Assembly: GCF_014204715.1 (NCBI RefSeq) | Contig: NZ_JACHLY010000001.1 | Coordinates: forward strand, 2,812,501 to 2,876,500 | Direction: 5' to 3' | DNA: 64,000 nt | Source of the DNA: Streptomonospora salina | GTDB taxonomy: Bacteria > Actinomycetota > Actinomycetes > Streptosporangiales > Streptosporangiaceae | Part shown: positions 36,794 to 45,909 of the stretch, piece by piece | Position numbering within the stretch: position 1 is the stretch's first letter | How the letters are laid out: every line of letters begins with the position of its first letter | Translations under genes and position numbers: made by a program | Notes under the pieces: generated by a model | The model's input: the letters and a program-made list of their open reading frames with translations, nothing else | The model's database searches: none | What the model was told of the DNA's origin: nothing

Positions 36794-37555
36794 TCAGTCG
36801 CGGCGGAAGGTCATGGTCGTGCGGCCCAGGCTGATGCGGCTGCCGTCGACCAGGCGCGCACGCTGCACCTGCTCGCCGTTGACGAACGTGCCGTTGGTCG
36901 AGCCGAGGTCGACGAGGACCGCCTCGGCGTCCTCCACCCGGATTTCGGCGTGGTGGCGCGAAACGCCGTTGTCCACCAGCCGCAGGTGGCAGTCGGTGCC
37001 CCTGCCCAGCAGGGTCACCTGGGTGTTGAGAACGAAGGACTGCTGCATGCCCTGGCCGGCCGTCGAGCCCTCGGTAGGCGCTCCGCCCGGTGAGATCAGC
37101 AGGCGCGGCTGCCCTTGGACGTCGGCGGAGCTGCGCGGCTGGTCGCTGACCGGCTGCCGGATCTCACCGCTTTCGACGGTGGATCCGCGGATCACCCCGG
37201 AGCGGATACGGAAGCGGCCGATCTGCAGGTCGCCTTCGGACTTGAAGTGTACGCGAACGGGTCCCACGAAGGAGTAGCCCTGCTCGGTCGCGTAGTCGCG
37301 CGCGAGCTTGGCCAGTTCCTGGCCGATGGTGTCGGCCAGAGCGTCCATCTGTTCGGCGTCCTCGCCGGAGAGCTCCACGACGAAGTCGTTCGGCACCAGG
37401 GTGCGCCCCTGAGCGACGATGGCGGCGCGCTCGTCCATCTCGCGCTGGACGGCACTGGCGATCTCGACCGGTTCGAGCTTCGACTTGAAGGCCCGCGCGA
37501 AGGTGCCTTCGATCATGCCTCCAAGCCTGCGCTCGAAGCGTTGGAGCACTCCCAC
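36794..37555 (-). CDS. fhaA: DUF3662-FHA protein FhaA
   Basis: 253 residues. DUF3662 domain at the N-terminus (RFERRLGGMIEGTFARAFKS, EIASAVQREMDERA, LVPNDFVVELS) and an FHA domain about 165-250 (TLLGRGTDCHLRLVDNGVSR, HHAEIR, LGSTNGTFVNGE). FhaA binds phosphorylated MviN in mycobacteria and restrains peptidoglycan synthesis. It is shorter than mycobacterial FhaA because the central Pro/Gly-rich region is nearly absent. First gene of the signalling block, 282 bases ahead of fhaB. Confidence 0.93.
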   Translation of the reverse strand: MGVLQRFERRLGGMIEGTFARAFKSKLEPVEIASAVQREMDERAAIVAQGRTLVPNDFVVELSGEDAEQMDALADTIGQELAKLARDYATEQGYSFVGPVRVHFKSEGDLQIGRFRIRSGVIRGSTVESGEIRQPVSDQPRSSADVQGQPRLLISPGGAPTEGSTAGQGMQQSFVLNTQVTLLGRGTDCHLRLVDNGVSRHHAEIRVEDAEAVLVDLGSTNGTFVNGEQVQRARLVDGSRISLGRTTMTFRRD

Positions 37556-37805
37556 GAGGTACCTCCCTTACTCCACTCCGGATGTACTCACGATCGTAAC
37601 CGGGCGATCGCCCCCTTGAACTCACGCGCGCCCGCCGGTGGAGATCCGGCCGGGGCCGCGGTCCGCCGCCTGGCGGAGTGGAGCACAGCGGCGGAGGAGG
37701 AAGCGTGCACAGGCATCCCGGCGGTCGTGCTAATCTGGACTTCGTCGCCGGGAAGGGACGGACTCCGGGCCTTCGGGCCGGTACCGGACTCCCGGCGGAT
37801 CCACT

Positions 37806-37827
37806 GTATATGTGTGCAACCATATAC
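37806..37827. promoter_or_regulatory. GTATATG/CATATAC palindrome before tRNA-Leu
   Basis: A perfect 7 bp inverted repeat with an eight-base spacer, ending ten bases before tRNA-Leu. AT-rich in a GC-rich setting; TATATG resembles a -10 element, so it is probably the tRNA promoter region. Confidence 0.4.
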
Positions 37828-37837
37828 GGGTTCACCC

Positions 37838-37920
37838 GGGCGGGTGGCGGAACGGTAGACGCGCACGGTTCAGGTCCGTGTGTCCGAAAGGACGTGAGGG
37901 TTCAAATCCCTCCTCGCCCA
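37838..37920 (+). tRNA. tRNA-Leu(CAG)
   Basis: 83 bases with a long variable arm (class II). Acceptor GGGCGGG pairs with CTCGCCC (one G-U); anticodon arm CACGG-TTCAGGT-CCGTG gives CAG; variable arm TGTCCGAAAGGAC; T arm GGGTTCAAATCCC; discriminator A; CC follows but CCA is not encoded. Confidence 0.96.
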
Positions 37921-37929
37921 CCGAAACGA

Positions 37930-37964
37930 CGGGCCCTGCCGCATGAGGCGGCGGGGCCCGTTTT
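37930..37964 (+). terminator. terminator after tRNA-Leu
   Basis: A 13 bp stem with one G-U pair (37930-37942 with 37948-37960), a five-base loop and TTTT at 37961-37964. Confidence 0.8.
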
Positions 37965-38041
37965 CGTGTCACCGCCCGTCGCAGCGGCGTGCGGGCGTGC
38001 CGCCGCGGGCCGAGTGCGCGGCGGCACGCCGGACGGTCCCG

Positions 38042-38545
38042 TCACGGGGCCAGGACCGCGCCCAGGTCGTCGTAGCGCTGCAGCTCGCAGCCGTCGGCCC
38101 GGGTGATCTCGGTGTCGATCGGGGTGTCGCCGACATGGCCCTCGACGCGGGCCACTTGCGGGCCGCCGTAGATGAAGGTGCACGGACTGTTCTCGGGGAC
38201 GTCGTCGAACGCGTCGGCGCCGCCGGCTTCGGCGAGGTCGGCGCAGGCGTCGTCGGGCGCGGGATGGTCGCCGCCCGCCGGTTCGCAGGTCAAGCGCCAT
38301 GTCCGGGGTTCGTCGGGTGACGGGCTGGGAATCGGGGAGGGGGTCGCTTCGCCGCTGGGGCCGCCCTCGGGGTCGGCCGTGATGCGGACGGTGAGCTCGG
38401 TTTCGGGCGGCGGGCCGCCGGTGCCGGAGCCCGAGGGCGCCGTGTCGGTCGGAGGGGACGCCGGCGTGGTCACGTCTTCCCCGCCGCACCCCGCCGCGGC
38501 CAGTCCCAGGCCGAGGGCGAGTAGGGCGGTCGCTGCGGTCGGCAT
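38042..38545 (-). CDS. subtilisin-inhibitor-like (SSI) lipoprotein
   Basis: About 167 residues. A signal peptide TAATALLALGLGLAAAGCGG ends at a lipobox cysteine, followed by a Thr/Ser/Pro-rich spacer. The C-terminal about 110 residues match the Streptomyces subtilisin inhibitor fold: LTVRITADP, then LTCEPAGGDHPAPDDACADL, CTFIYGGPQVARVEGHVGD and a final cysteine before a short tail, with the four disulphide cysteines in place. SSI proteins block secreted serine proteases; here anchored to the membrane rather than freely secreted. AGGG seven bases before the second ATG (38545) favours it over 38551. Divergent from the rhodanese gene. Confidence 0.75.
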   Translation of the reverse strand: MPTAATALLALGLGLAAAGCGGEDVTTPASPPTDTAPSGSGTGGPPPETELTVRITADPEGGPSGEATPSPIPSPSPDEPRTWRLTCEPAGGDHPAPDDACADLAEAGGADAFDDVPENSPCTFIYGGPQVARVEGHVGDTPIDTEITRADGCELQRYDDLGAVLAP

Positions 38546-38714
38546 GCGCATACCCTGTCCGACGTGGCGGGGCGCCGGGAAGTTCCTTCGGTGAAACCCG
38601 CGCCACGCACTGTCGCCGCCCTGCGGAGCGTGTGTCCGCCCGATGCCCCACGTCAGAGGGCTCGGTCGGGGCCCGCGTCCGCGGAGACGCACGAGAAGAT
38701 TCGAGGAGTATCCG

Positions 38715-39047
38715 GTGTTCGCTGAGAGTGTGCCCGTGGTCGAGGTCGGTTCGGTGCCGCCCGGCGGCTACCTGCTCGACGTCCGCGAGGACGACGAATG
38801 GGCGGCGGGCCACGCGCCCGAGGCCGTGCACGTCCCGCTGGGGCGCCTGGCCGAACGAGCGGGCGAGATCCCGCAGGACCGGCAGGTCTATGTCGTCTGC
38901 CGGGTCGGCGGGCGGTCGGCTCAGGCGGTCCAAGCCCTCAACGAGGCGGGCTGGCAGGCGGCCAACGTCGCCGGCGGGATGCAGGCGTGGGCGCTGGCCG
39001 GCGGCGAAATGGTCAGTGAGAGCGGGGACGAGCCGCGCGTGGCCTGA
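38715..39047 (+). CDS. rhodanese-like sulfurtransferase
   Basis: 110 residues, single rhodanese domain. YLLDVREDDEWAAGHAPEAV at the start and the active-site loop VYVVCRVGGRSAQAVQALNE with catalytic Cys at about residue 64 (C-R-x-G-x-R-S). Carries sulfane sulfur or acts in thiol redox handling; the acceptor is unknown. GTG at 38715 follows GAGGAG by six bases, a strong ribosome site, and the upstream frame has no family match. Confidence 0.9.
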   Translation: MFAESVPVVEVGSVPPGGYLLDVREDDEWAAGHAPEAVHVPLGRLAERAGEIPQDRQVYVVCRVGGRSAQAVQALNEAGWQAANVAGGMQAWALAGGEMVSESGDEPRVA

Positions 39048-39119
39048 CCTGGCGCCACCGCGTCCGCTGAGCAGCCGCGGTCGGCGCGGAACGGGCGCGG
39101 CGCCCGGGTTTTTCGGAGG

Positions 39120-41045
39120 ATGGCCGACCGCGGGGGCGGTCCGGGGTGGCACTATGTCGAGGTGGCCCCCGATCACTTCGCCCCAAGCGCCGACGCCGTA
39201 CTGGCGTACGCCGCCGACGCGATCGTGGCTGTGGACACCGACCAGCGGGTCGTGCTGTGGAACCCGGCCGCCGAGCGCATGTTCGGCTGGACTTTCACCG
39301 AAGTGGCCGGCCGACCGCTGCCGATTGTGCCCGACGAGCTGATGGCCGAGCACCACGCCGTCCTGGAGCGGGTGCGCGCCGGCGACCCCCTGTCCATCGT
39401 CAGCCGTCGGCTGCGCCGCGACGGATCCGTCGTCGACGTCCGCATCGACTCCAGCTCCCTGTGGGACGAACAGGGCAACCTCACCGGCTGGATCGACGTT
39501 TTCCACACCTACGAGGAGATCGGCGCCGTCCAGAGCCACATGACGGAGCGGGCGCGCCTAGTGCGCCGGCTCACCGACGTGATGGCCGACATCAACGCCG
39601 ACCTCGACCTCGACGCGGTGCTGGATCGCATCGCCCACAGCCTGACGGAGCTGACGGGCGCCGACGCCGGCGGGTTCGCGCTGATCGAAGGCGACCAGCT
39701 GCGGCTGGTGAGCCTGACCCAGCTCTCCGACCACCTGCGCGGCTACCAGGGCCCGCTGGATTCAAGCCTGTTCGGGGAGCTGCTGCGCAGCGGGAAGACG
39801 GTGCTGCTGGCGACCGACGACACCCGCAGTCTCGACGACCTCATCTGGGCCGACCTGGAGGGGCTGCACACCATCGCCCTGGGGGTCTCCAACGTTCAGG
39901 GGCGCCCCTACGGCGCGCTGTACGCGCTCTACAGCAGGCGCAAGGTCGGCCACGTCGAGTTGGAGCTGCTGGAGCTGCTGGCCGCCCACGCCGGGGTCGC
40001 ACTCGGAAACGCTATGGCGTACCGCGAGATCGTGCGGCAGCGCGCCCACGAGCACGCCGTCGTCGACTCCAGTGCCGACGGCATCGCGGTGCTGGGGGCC
40101 AACGGGCTGGTGCGCAAGTGGAACCGCTCGGCCGCGGAGCTGACGGGCTATGCCATGGCCGACGCGGTGGGCCGCCACCCGCCGTTCCCGCTGCCGGCGC
40201 ACCAGGGCGAGAACATCCGCCACCGGCTGGACAACGGCCGCTGGTTGGAGATCCTCATCACCGACATCCCCGAGACGGGCGAGCGGGTGGTGGACTTCCG
40301 CGACATCACCGAGGCCAAGGCGCTGGAGGAGGAGAAGGACCTGTTCCTGGCCACGGCCGGGCACGAGCTGCGCACGCCCATCACGGTGGTGCAGGGGTTC
40401 GCCAGCACCCTGGTGCGGCGCTGGGAGCAGCTCGACGACGACGCGCGCCGCAGTGCCGTCGACACCATCGCCGAGCGTTCGGGCACGCTGGCCCACCTCG
40501 TGGAGAACCTGCTGCTGGGATCCGACGCCCGCGAAGCCGAGCAGAAGACCGGCAGCCACCCCTTCGACCTGGAGCGGCTGCTGCGGGACTGTGCGACGGC
40601 GTTCCAGCCGTTCTCCGACCGGCACACGCTGGAACTGGATCTGCCCGGGCAGTTGCCATTCGCGATGGGCGACCGGGCCGCCACCGACGTGATCGTGGGC
40701 CAGCTGCTGGAGAACGCTTTCAAGTATTCGCCGGAGGGCGGGCGCATCGTGCTGCGCGCGTCCGCGGAGGACTCCCGGGTGGCGGTGTGCGTCGAGGACG
40801 AGGGCATCGGGCTCCAGGGCGGCGACGAGGAGCGGATCTTCGGGCGGTTCGTGCAGGGCGAGGCCGGCGATCGCCGCAGGTTCGGCGGTATCGGGCTGGG
40901 GCTCTACATCGCCCGCAGGCTGGCCCACGCGCAAGGCGGCGAGGTCACCGCGCACGCCAGGGACGACCGTGGGACGCGGATGAGATTCACCTTACATTCG
41001 GTCCACGCCCCGAATCCTGGCGATACCGACATCCCGGACCAGTAG
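39120..41045 (+). CDS. PAS-GAF-PAS sensor histidine kinase
   Basis: 641 residues, soluble (no membrane helix). PAS domain about 25-130 (AIVAVDTDQRVVLWNPAAER), GAF about 155-305 (DLDLDAVLDRIAHSLTELTG, GVALGNAMAYREI), second PAS about 312-400 (GIAVLGANGLVRKWNRSAAE), then the dimerisation/phosphoacceptor helix with His in AGHELRTPITVVQGFA and an ATPase domain with N box QLLENAFKYSPEGG, DEGIG and GGIGLGLYIARR. Senses an unknown cytoplasmic signal. No response regulator lies beside it, so it is an orphan kinase; the nearby RsbW-like/STAS pair is a possible output. Confidence 0.92.
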   Translation: MADRGGGPGWHYVEVAPDHFAPSADAVLAYAADAIVAVDTDQRVVLWNPAAERMFGWTFTEVAGRPLPIVPDELMAEHHAVLERVRAGDPLSIVSRRLRRDGSVVDVRIDSSSLWDEQGNLTGWIDVFHTYEEIGAVQSHMTERARLVRRLTDVMADINADLDLDAVLDRIAHSLTELTGADAGGFALIEGDQLRLVSLTQLSDHLRGYQGPLDSSLFGELLRSGKTVLLATDDTRSLDDLIWADLEGLHTIALGVSNVQGRPYGALYALYSRRKVGHVELELLELLAAHAGVALGNAMAYREIVRQRAHEHAVVDSSADGIAVLGANGLVRKWNRSAAELTGYAMADAVGRHPPFPLPAHQGENIRHRLDNGRWLEILITDIPETGERVVDFRDITEAKALEEEKDLFLATAGHELRTPITVVQGFASTLVRRWEQLDDDARRSAVDTIAERSGTLAHLVENLLLGSDAREAEQKTGSHPFDLERLLRDCATAFQPFSDRHTLELDLPGQLPFAMGDRAATDVIVGQLLENAFKYSPEGGRIVLRASAEDSRVAVCVEDEGIGLQGGDEERIFGRFVQGEAGDRRRFGGIGLGLYIARRLAHAQGGEVTAHARDDRGTRMRFTLHSVHAPNPGDTDIPDQ

Positions 41046-41306
41046 TCGGGTCGCGCGGCTCAGGGTGCGACCGCTCGCAGACCGGTGAGCGCAACCGGTC
41101 GGACGAGCACGCGAGGTGTGTTTCCCAGGTGGGCGAACGGGGCATTTCGGTCCTGGCAGAGTCGCACTGCCGGGACTTTGCCGCGAACCGACCAAGTGAA
41201 TACGGACTGATCGAGGTCGGGGCGTGGGCGGCAGGCTCGTGCTCCCGCCGGTTGCTGAGCGACACCGGGCGCGCCCATCCGGCGCGCCGAGGAACGGGAG
41301 AAGGAC

Positions 41307-41849
41307 GTGTCACGAGTTGTACTGCTGCGGCACGCGGCGTCGAGTGTGACGAGCGCGCGCCGGGGGCTGTGCTCCGATCTGCGCGCCTGCGGAGTCGCCG
41401 CCGATACGGTCGACGACGCCGCCATCGTTCTGAGCGAGCTGCTGAGTAACGCCCTGCGCCACGCCGCCCCGTTGCCCGAGCCCTTTCCGTCCGAATGCGT
41501 CCGGGTGAGCTGGGACGTCGGCGGCGCCGCGGCGGCCGAAGCCCGGGACGGATGGCTGGAGGTGGCCGTATGCGACGGCGGGGCCCAGACCCTGCCGCGC
41601 TTGGCCCGCCCCTCGGTTTCGGCCCTCGGCGGGCGCGGGTTGGGCATCGTCGAGAACATCGCGGCCAAGTGGGGCACCGAGGTCGACGACCGCGTAACCA
41701 CAGTGTGGGCGGTCCTGGAGGCCGCCGTCCCGCCCGGGCGCTGTGTGCCGGGGACCCGCGAGCGCACCCCCGGTTCTTCCGGCGCCTACGGCGGCGACGG
41801 CGGTGCGCGCGTCGCCGCCGCGCCGCGCCAGCAGGCGGCCAGCGCCTGA
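41307..41849 (+). CDS. RsbW-like anti-sigma factor / ATP-binding protein
   Basis: 180 residues. HATPase_c fold of the anti-sigma kinase family: SSVTSARRGLCSDLRACGV, then AAIVLSELLSNALRHA (N box Glu and Asn), VCDGGAQTLP and GGRGLGIVENIAAKWG (G box). Proteins of this class bind sigma factors or phosphorylate STAS antagonists. GTG at 41307 follows GGGAGAAGG. A Gly/Ala-rich 40-residue tail is probably disordered. A STAS antagonist gene starts 164 bases downstream, making a likely partner-switching pair. Confidence 0.87.
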   Translation: MSRVVLLRHAASSVTSARRGLCSDLRACGVAADTVDDAAIVLSELLSNALRHAAPLPEPFPSECVRVSWDVGGAAAAEARDGWLEVAVCDGGAQTLPRLARPSVSALGGRGLGIVENIAAKWGTEVDDRVTTVWAVLEAAVPPGRCVPGTRERTPGSSGAYGGDGGARVAAAPRQQAASA

Positions 41850-42013
41850 GGACCCGCTCGGGGGCGGCCGTGCCACCCGCTCGCGCCGTGCCCGCTCGCG
41901 CCGCGATCGGGGGATCCGCACCCGCTGCGGCGCTTCTCGCGGAACGCGCCCGATGTCCCGAAACGCCGCTGCCGATGTGGCCCGCGCTCTCCGTGGGCGC
42001 TACAGTCGCGACC

Positions 42014-42370
42014 GTGGAGTTGAAGATCTCGAGTCGGTCTCAGGACGGTTGCGCGGTCGTCGCCGTGCGCGGTGAGATCGACCTCTATACGGCACCGCAG
42101 CTGCAGAGCGGACTCGTCGACGCGCTGGAGGACGGCGCGCGGCGCCTCGTGGTCGACATGTCGCGGGTGGAGTTCTGCGACTCGACCGGGATGAGCGTCC
42201 TGCTGTCGGTCATGAAGCGTGCACGCGCCGCGGACGGCGACCTCGAACTGGTCGCGCCCAAGCCCGCCGTCCGCAAGATCCTGGAAGTCACGGGACTCGA
42301 CGCCGTCTTCACGGTCCAGGACTCCACCGACGCGCTGCCCGAGACGGCCGGATCGAGCGCTACACCCTGA
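42014..42370 (+). CDS. STAS-domain anti-anti-sigma factor (BldG-like)
   Basis: 118 residues, single STAS domain. VVAVRGEIDLYTAPQLQSGL at residues 17-36 and the phosphoacceptor serine in FCDSTGMSVLLSVMKRA, with ELVAPKPAVRKILEVTGL near the end. Unphosphorylated protein sequesters an anti-sigma kinase and frees its sigma factor; here the RsbW-like protein encoded upstream is the natural partner (inference from position). GTG at 42014 gives the family-length N-terminus. Confidence 0.88.
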   Translation: MELKISSRSQDGCAVVAVRGEIDLYTAPQLQSGLVDALEDGARRLVVDMSRVEFCDSTGMSVLLSVMKRARAADGDLELVAPKPAVRKILEVTGLDAVFTVQDSTDALPETAGSSATP

Positions 42371-42452
42371 TTCGGCCCGCCCGACGTGGCCGGGTAGGCG
42401 AAACGCGCAGAGTAGCGTTTTCATTACGCATAGTGGCGACTACTCTCGCAGT

Positions 42453-43097
42453 GTGACGACTACGCTTATTACCTATCTGGCCGTTTCCGCTGCGCTGGCA
42501 GGGCTGGGCGGACTCGTCCTGGGCGCTTGGGCGATCATGCGCGTTCGCAACGCCGTGCGCGACTGCCGTGACGTGGTCCACCGGCTGCAGCCCGACGACA
42601 GCGGGCTGGACACGCGGGCGGTGCGCGACGTCGCGGTCGTGCGCTACGACGCTCTGGAGGAGATGTCGGGGGCACGCTCGTTCTCGTTGGCCCTGCTCAA
42701 CGCGGCGGGCAACGGTGTCGTCGTGACCTCGATCAACGGGCGCACCGAGACCCGCACCTACGCCAAGACCATCGAGCACGGCCGCGCGGAAGAGGCGCTG
42801 TCCCCCGAGGAGTACCGGGCGCTGCGATCGGCCCGCCTCGGCCGGGGACCGGGCAGCCCCGATTCCGAAGAGTCCGCCGGACCCGCCGCACGGGGCGGAC
42901 GCGCCCCGGGGCGCCGGCGCAAGCGGTCCGGGGCGTCGGCGCCCCAAGGCGCCTCCGCCTCCGCCTCCGCCTCCGAAGCGGGGGGCGCGTCGGCGGGCAC
43001 CGCGGTCGGCGCCGGCGACGAAGGCGCATCGGTGCGCACGCTGGGTGCCGCCCCGAGCGGGGCGAAGGCGAGCGGACCGGCGAGCGCATCCGAGTGA
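42453..43097 (+). CDS. DUF4446 membrane protein
   Basis: 214 residues. One N-terminal membrane helix (TYLAVSAALAGLGGLVLGAWAIM), then the DUF4446 domain: AVRDVAVVRYDALEEMSGAR, SFSLALLNAAGNGVVVTSIN, GRTETRTYAKTIEHG, LSPEEYRALRSAR. The last 80 residues are a low-complexity Ala/Gly/Ser tail. Unknown function; in actinobacteria the gene usually sits just before pheA, as here. The GTG at 42453 begins right before the membrane segment. Confidence 0.87.
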   Translation: MTTTLITYLAVSAALAGLGGLVLGAWAIMRVRNAVRDCRDVVHRLQPDDSGLDTRAVRDVAVVRYDALEEMSGARSFSLALLNAAGNGVVVTSINGRTETRTYAKTIEHGRAEEALSPEEYRALRSARLGRGPGSPDSEESAGPAARGGRAPGRRRKRSGASAPQGASASASASEAGGASAGTAVGAGDEGASVRTLGAAPSGAKASGPASASE

Positions 43098-43215
43098 CGC
43101 CCCGGGCGGCGCGTGCGCCGCCCGACCGGCGGGGCCGGACGCCGCCGCCGAACGAGCGGTCTCCGGTCTGTGCACAGGGCGATGCCGCAGGTCCCGCGGG
43201 TATAACCTGAATCGT

Positions 43216-44157
43216 ATGCGCTACGCCTATCTCGGCCCCGAGGGGACCTTCACCGAGGCCGCACTGCGCGCGCTCAAGCCCGATGCACCGGATTCGGACC
43301 GCATCCCCTACCCCGGCGTCGACTCCGTGTTCGCCGCGGTCCGCCGCGGCGACGTCGACGGCGGGACGGTGCCGCTGGAGAACTCCGTCGAGGGCAGTGT
43401 CACCGCCACCATCGCCGAGCTGATCAACGGCGATCCACTGCTCATCGCGGCCGAGGTCGCGCTGCCCGTGGAGTTCACCCTGTTCGCGCGCGCAGGATCG
43501 GCGATCGCCGACGTCAAGCGGGTCGCCACCCACCCGCACGCGCTGGCGCAGTGCCGCGGGTGGCTCGCGCGCCACCTGCCCGACGCCGAGGTGTTCACCG
43601 TCTCCTCCACGGCCGCAGCGGCCCAGAGCGCGTCCGAGCCCGGAAGCCCGTACGACGCCGCCATCTGCGCGCGCATCGCCGGCGAGCGCTACGGTCTGGC
43701 CCCGCTCGCCCAAGGCGTCGGCGACCGCGACGACGCCGCGACGCGCTTCGTCCACCTGATGCGGCCGCAGCCGCTGCCCGCACCGACCGACGCCGACCGC
43801 ACGTCCCTGGTGGCCTTCATCTCCGACGACCACCCGGGCGCGCTGGTCGAACTCCTCAACCAGTTCGCGATGCGGGGGGTGAACCTCACCCGGCTGGAGT
43901 CCCGCCCCACCGGCGACGGCCTGGGCCGGTACTGCTTCTGCCTGGACGCCGACGGCCACATCGCCGACCCGGCGGTCGGTGAGGCGCTGATGGGGCTACG
44001 GCGGCTGTGCCAGGACGTCCGGTTCCTCGGCAGCTACCCGCGCGCCGAGGCCGAAACCGAGCTGACCCCGTTCATGCCCACACGCGGAACCACCAGTGCC
44101 GACTTCTACGAGGCCCAGGAGTGGCTGGCCCGCATCCGCGCCGGCCGGGTCGCCTGA
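43216..44157 (+). CDS. pheA: prephenate dehydratase
   Basis: 313 residues. Converts prephenate to phenylpyruvate in phenylalanine synthesis. MRYAYLGPEGTFTEAALRAL at the start, VPLENSVEGSV, the catalytic Thr in DRDDAATRFVHL (about 180), then a C-terminal ACT regulatory domain (VAFISDDHPGALVELLNQFA, NLTRLESRPTG) that binds phenylalanine for feedback inhibition. A monofunctional enzyme without chorismate mutase. ATG at 43216. Followed by serS as in other actinomycetes. Confidence 0.95.
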   Translation: MRYAYLGPEGTFTEAALRALKPDAPDSDRIPYPGVDSVFAAVRRGDVDGGTVPLENSVEGSVTATIAELINGDPLLIAAEVALPVEFTLFARAGSAIADVKRVATHPHALAQCRGWLARHLPDAEVFTVSSTAAAAQSASEPGSPYDAAICARIAGERYGLAPLAQGVGDRDDAATRFVHLMRPQPLPAPTDADRTSLVAFISDDHPGALVELLNQFAMRGVNLTRLESRPTGDGLGRYCFCLDADGHIADPAVGEALMGLRRLCQDVRFLGSYPRAEAETELTPFMPTRGTTSADFYEAQEWLARIRAGRVA

Positions 44158-44182
44158 GCAGCCTGCACCGCCGACGCCGTAC

Positions 44183-44209
44183 CCGCCGCTCACCCCGCCT
44201 GAGCGGCGG
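44183..44209. terminator. bidirectional terminator after pheA
   Basis: CCGCCGCTCA (44183-44192) and TGAGCGGCGG (44200-44209) form a perfect 10 bp stem with a seven-base loop, 25 bases after pheA. It overlaps the stop codon of the convergent small gene. Confidence 0.75.
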
Positions 44210-44372
44210 CCTCCAGCGGCCGCTTCCGGTCCAGGGCGCTCGCCAGCCGGTCGCGCAGCGCCTTCTCCAGAGCGGCGTCCTCCGGACAGAGGTAGGGCAA
44301 CTGGTTCAACGCGGCCAGCACCTCCGCCGCCGTCATCGCACCGAGCGTCTTCATCGGCCACAGCTGTGCCAT
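44190..44372 (-). CDS. small conserved-looking protein between pheA and serS
   Basis: 60 residues: MAQLWPMKTLGAMTAAEVLA, then LPYLCPEDAALEKALRDRLA and a basic C-terminus. Soluble and helical, with one cysteine; no domain recognised. Strong support comes from GGAGGGGAG about nine bases before the ATG and from the terminator at its 3' end. It is antisense in direction to the pheA-serS pair. Confidence 0.7.
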   Translation of the reverse strand: MAQLWPMKTLGAMTAAEVLAALNQLPYLCPEDAALEKALRDRLASALDRKRPLEAAAQAG

Positions 44373-44533
44373 GGGTCTGGCTCCCCTCCGCTACCGGCGC
44401 ACCCCCTCCGGTGCGCCCGTGCCTATTACACGATGGCGGACCCCGGTTATGACGCGCTTTCGCACCGGAACCGCCCGGCGGTGGACGCGGGTGTGCGGAT
44501 GCCGGCCTCCCCGAGCACCGGTAGCCTGCAGAT

Positions 44534-45799
44534 GTGATCGACCTTCGCGCTGTCAGAGAGACCCCCGACCGCCTGCGCGCCTCGCAGCGGGTCCGCGGTG
44601 AGGACGAGACCGTCGCCGACCGCCTGCTGGACCTCGACTCCCGGCGCCGTGCCGCGCTCGCGCGCTTCGAAGAGCTGCGCGCCGAGCAGAAGAGCGCGGG
44701 CAAGGCGATCTCTTCTGCGGCCCCCGAGGAGCGGGATTCCCTGCTGGCCGAGGCCAAGGAGCTGGCCTCCCGTGTCAAGCAGGCGGAGTCCGAAGCCGAC
44801 GAGCTCGGCACCGAGGTCGACCGCCTGCTGCGGGAGATCCCCAACATCGTCGACGAGGACACCCCCGATGGCGGGGTCGACGACTTCCGGGTGCTGGAGC
44901 AGGTCGGCACCCCGGCCGACTTCGACTTCACCCCGCGCGACCACCTGGAGCTGGGCGAGCTGCTCGGCGCCATCGACACCGACCGGGGCGCCAAAGTCTC
45001 GGGGGCGCGCTTCTACTTCCTCACCGGGGTGGGCGCGCTGCTGGAGCTGGGCCTGCTGAACATGGCCATGCAGCAGGCGGTCGCCAACGGCTTCACCCCC
45101 ATGGTCCCGCCGGTCCTGGTGCGGCCGGAGGCCATGGAGGGCACCGGTTTCCTCGGCGAGCACGCCGACGAGATCTACCGGTTGGAAGCCGACGACCTCT
45201 ACCTCGTGGGCACCTCCGAGGTCCCGCTGGCCGGATTCCACTCCGACGAGATCCTGGGCGCCGACGGGTTGCCCAACCGCTACGTCGGGTGGTCGTCGTG
45301 CTTCCGCCGCGAAGCCGGCTCCTACGGCAAGGACACCCGCGGCATCATCCGGGTGCACCAGTTCAACAAGGTCGAGATGTTCGTCTACACCCGTCCCGAG
45401 GACGCCCGCGAGGAGCACGAGCGGCTGCTGTCCTGGGAGCGCGAGATGCTCGACAAGCTCGAACTCCCCTACCGCGTGGTCGACATCGCAGGCGGCGATC
45501 TGGGCACCAGCGCCGCCCGCAAGTTCGACTGCGAGGCGTGGATGCCCACCCAGGGCCGCTACCGGGAGCTGACCTCGACCTCCAACTGCACCGACTTCCA
45601 GGCACGGCGGCTCAACACGCGCTTCCGCGACGACGCCGGGAAGCCGCGCTTCGCAGCCACGCTCAACGGAACACTGGCCACCACCCGCTGGATCGTGGCG
45701 ATCCTGGAGAACCACCAGCGGGCCGACGGTTCGGTCGTGGTCCCCGAGGCGCTGCGCTCCTTCGTCGGCCGCGAGGTCCTCGAACCCGTCAAGGGCTGA
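44534..45799 (+). CDS. serS: seryl-tRNA synthetase
   Basis: 421 residues. N-terminal tRNA-binding coiled coil ([35 protein letters not shown]), then a class II catalytic core: motif 1 in [16 protein letters not shown], motif 2 in [20 protein letters not shown], and motif 3 in [18 protein letters not shown]. Charges tRNA-Ser with serine; one of its substrates, tRNA-Ser(UGA), is encoded 4.6 kb downstream. GTG start at 44534, as the family N-terminus MIDLRAVRE begins there. Confidence 0.96.
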   Translation: MIDLRAVRETPDRLRASQRVRGEDETVADRLLDLDSRRRAALARFEELRAEQKSAGKAISSAAPEERDSLLAEAKELASRVKQAESEADELGTEVDRLLREIPNIVDEDTPDGGVDDFRVLEQVGTPADFDFTPRDHLELGELLGAIDTDRGAKVSGARFYFLTGVGALLELGLLNMAMQQAVANGFTPMVPPVLVRPEAMEGTGFLGEHADEIYRLEADDLYLVGTSEVPLAGFHSDEILGADGLPNRYVGWSSCFRREAGSYGKDTRGIIRVHQFNKVEMFVYTRPEDAREEHERLLSWEREMLDKLELPYRVVDIAGGDLGTSAARKFDCEAWMPTQGRYRELTSTSNCTDFQARRLNTRFRDDAGKPRFAATLNGTLATTRWIVAILENHQRADGSVVVPEALRSFVGREVLEPVKG

Positions 45800-45826
45800 G
45801 CTCTCTGCCCGGAGGCGCCGATGGAG

Positions 45827-45891
45827 GCGTCGATCTTGTAGCTACGGTGCGTGAAAGCGATTTCCAGTGACCGTAGCTACAAGATCGACGC
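45827..45891. repeat. 22-bp-arm palindrome, copy 1
   Basis: Arms 45827-45848 and 45870-45891 are perfect inverted repeats (core CTTGTAGCTACGG) around a 21-base loop containing GTGAAAGCGATTTCC. A diverged copy is at 51588-51643. It follows serS and precedes the end of bpa, so it may also act as a terminator. Confidence 0.85.
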
Positions 45892-45909
45892 GATGTGCCG
45901 CGGGGCAGG

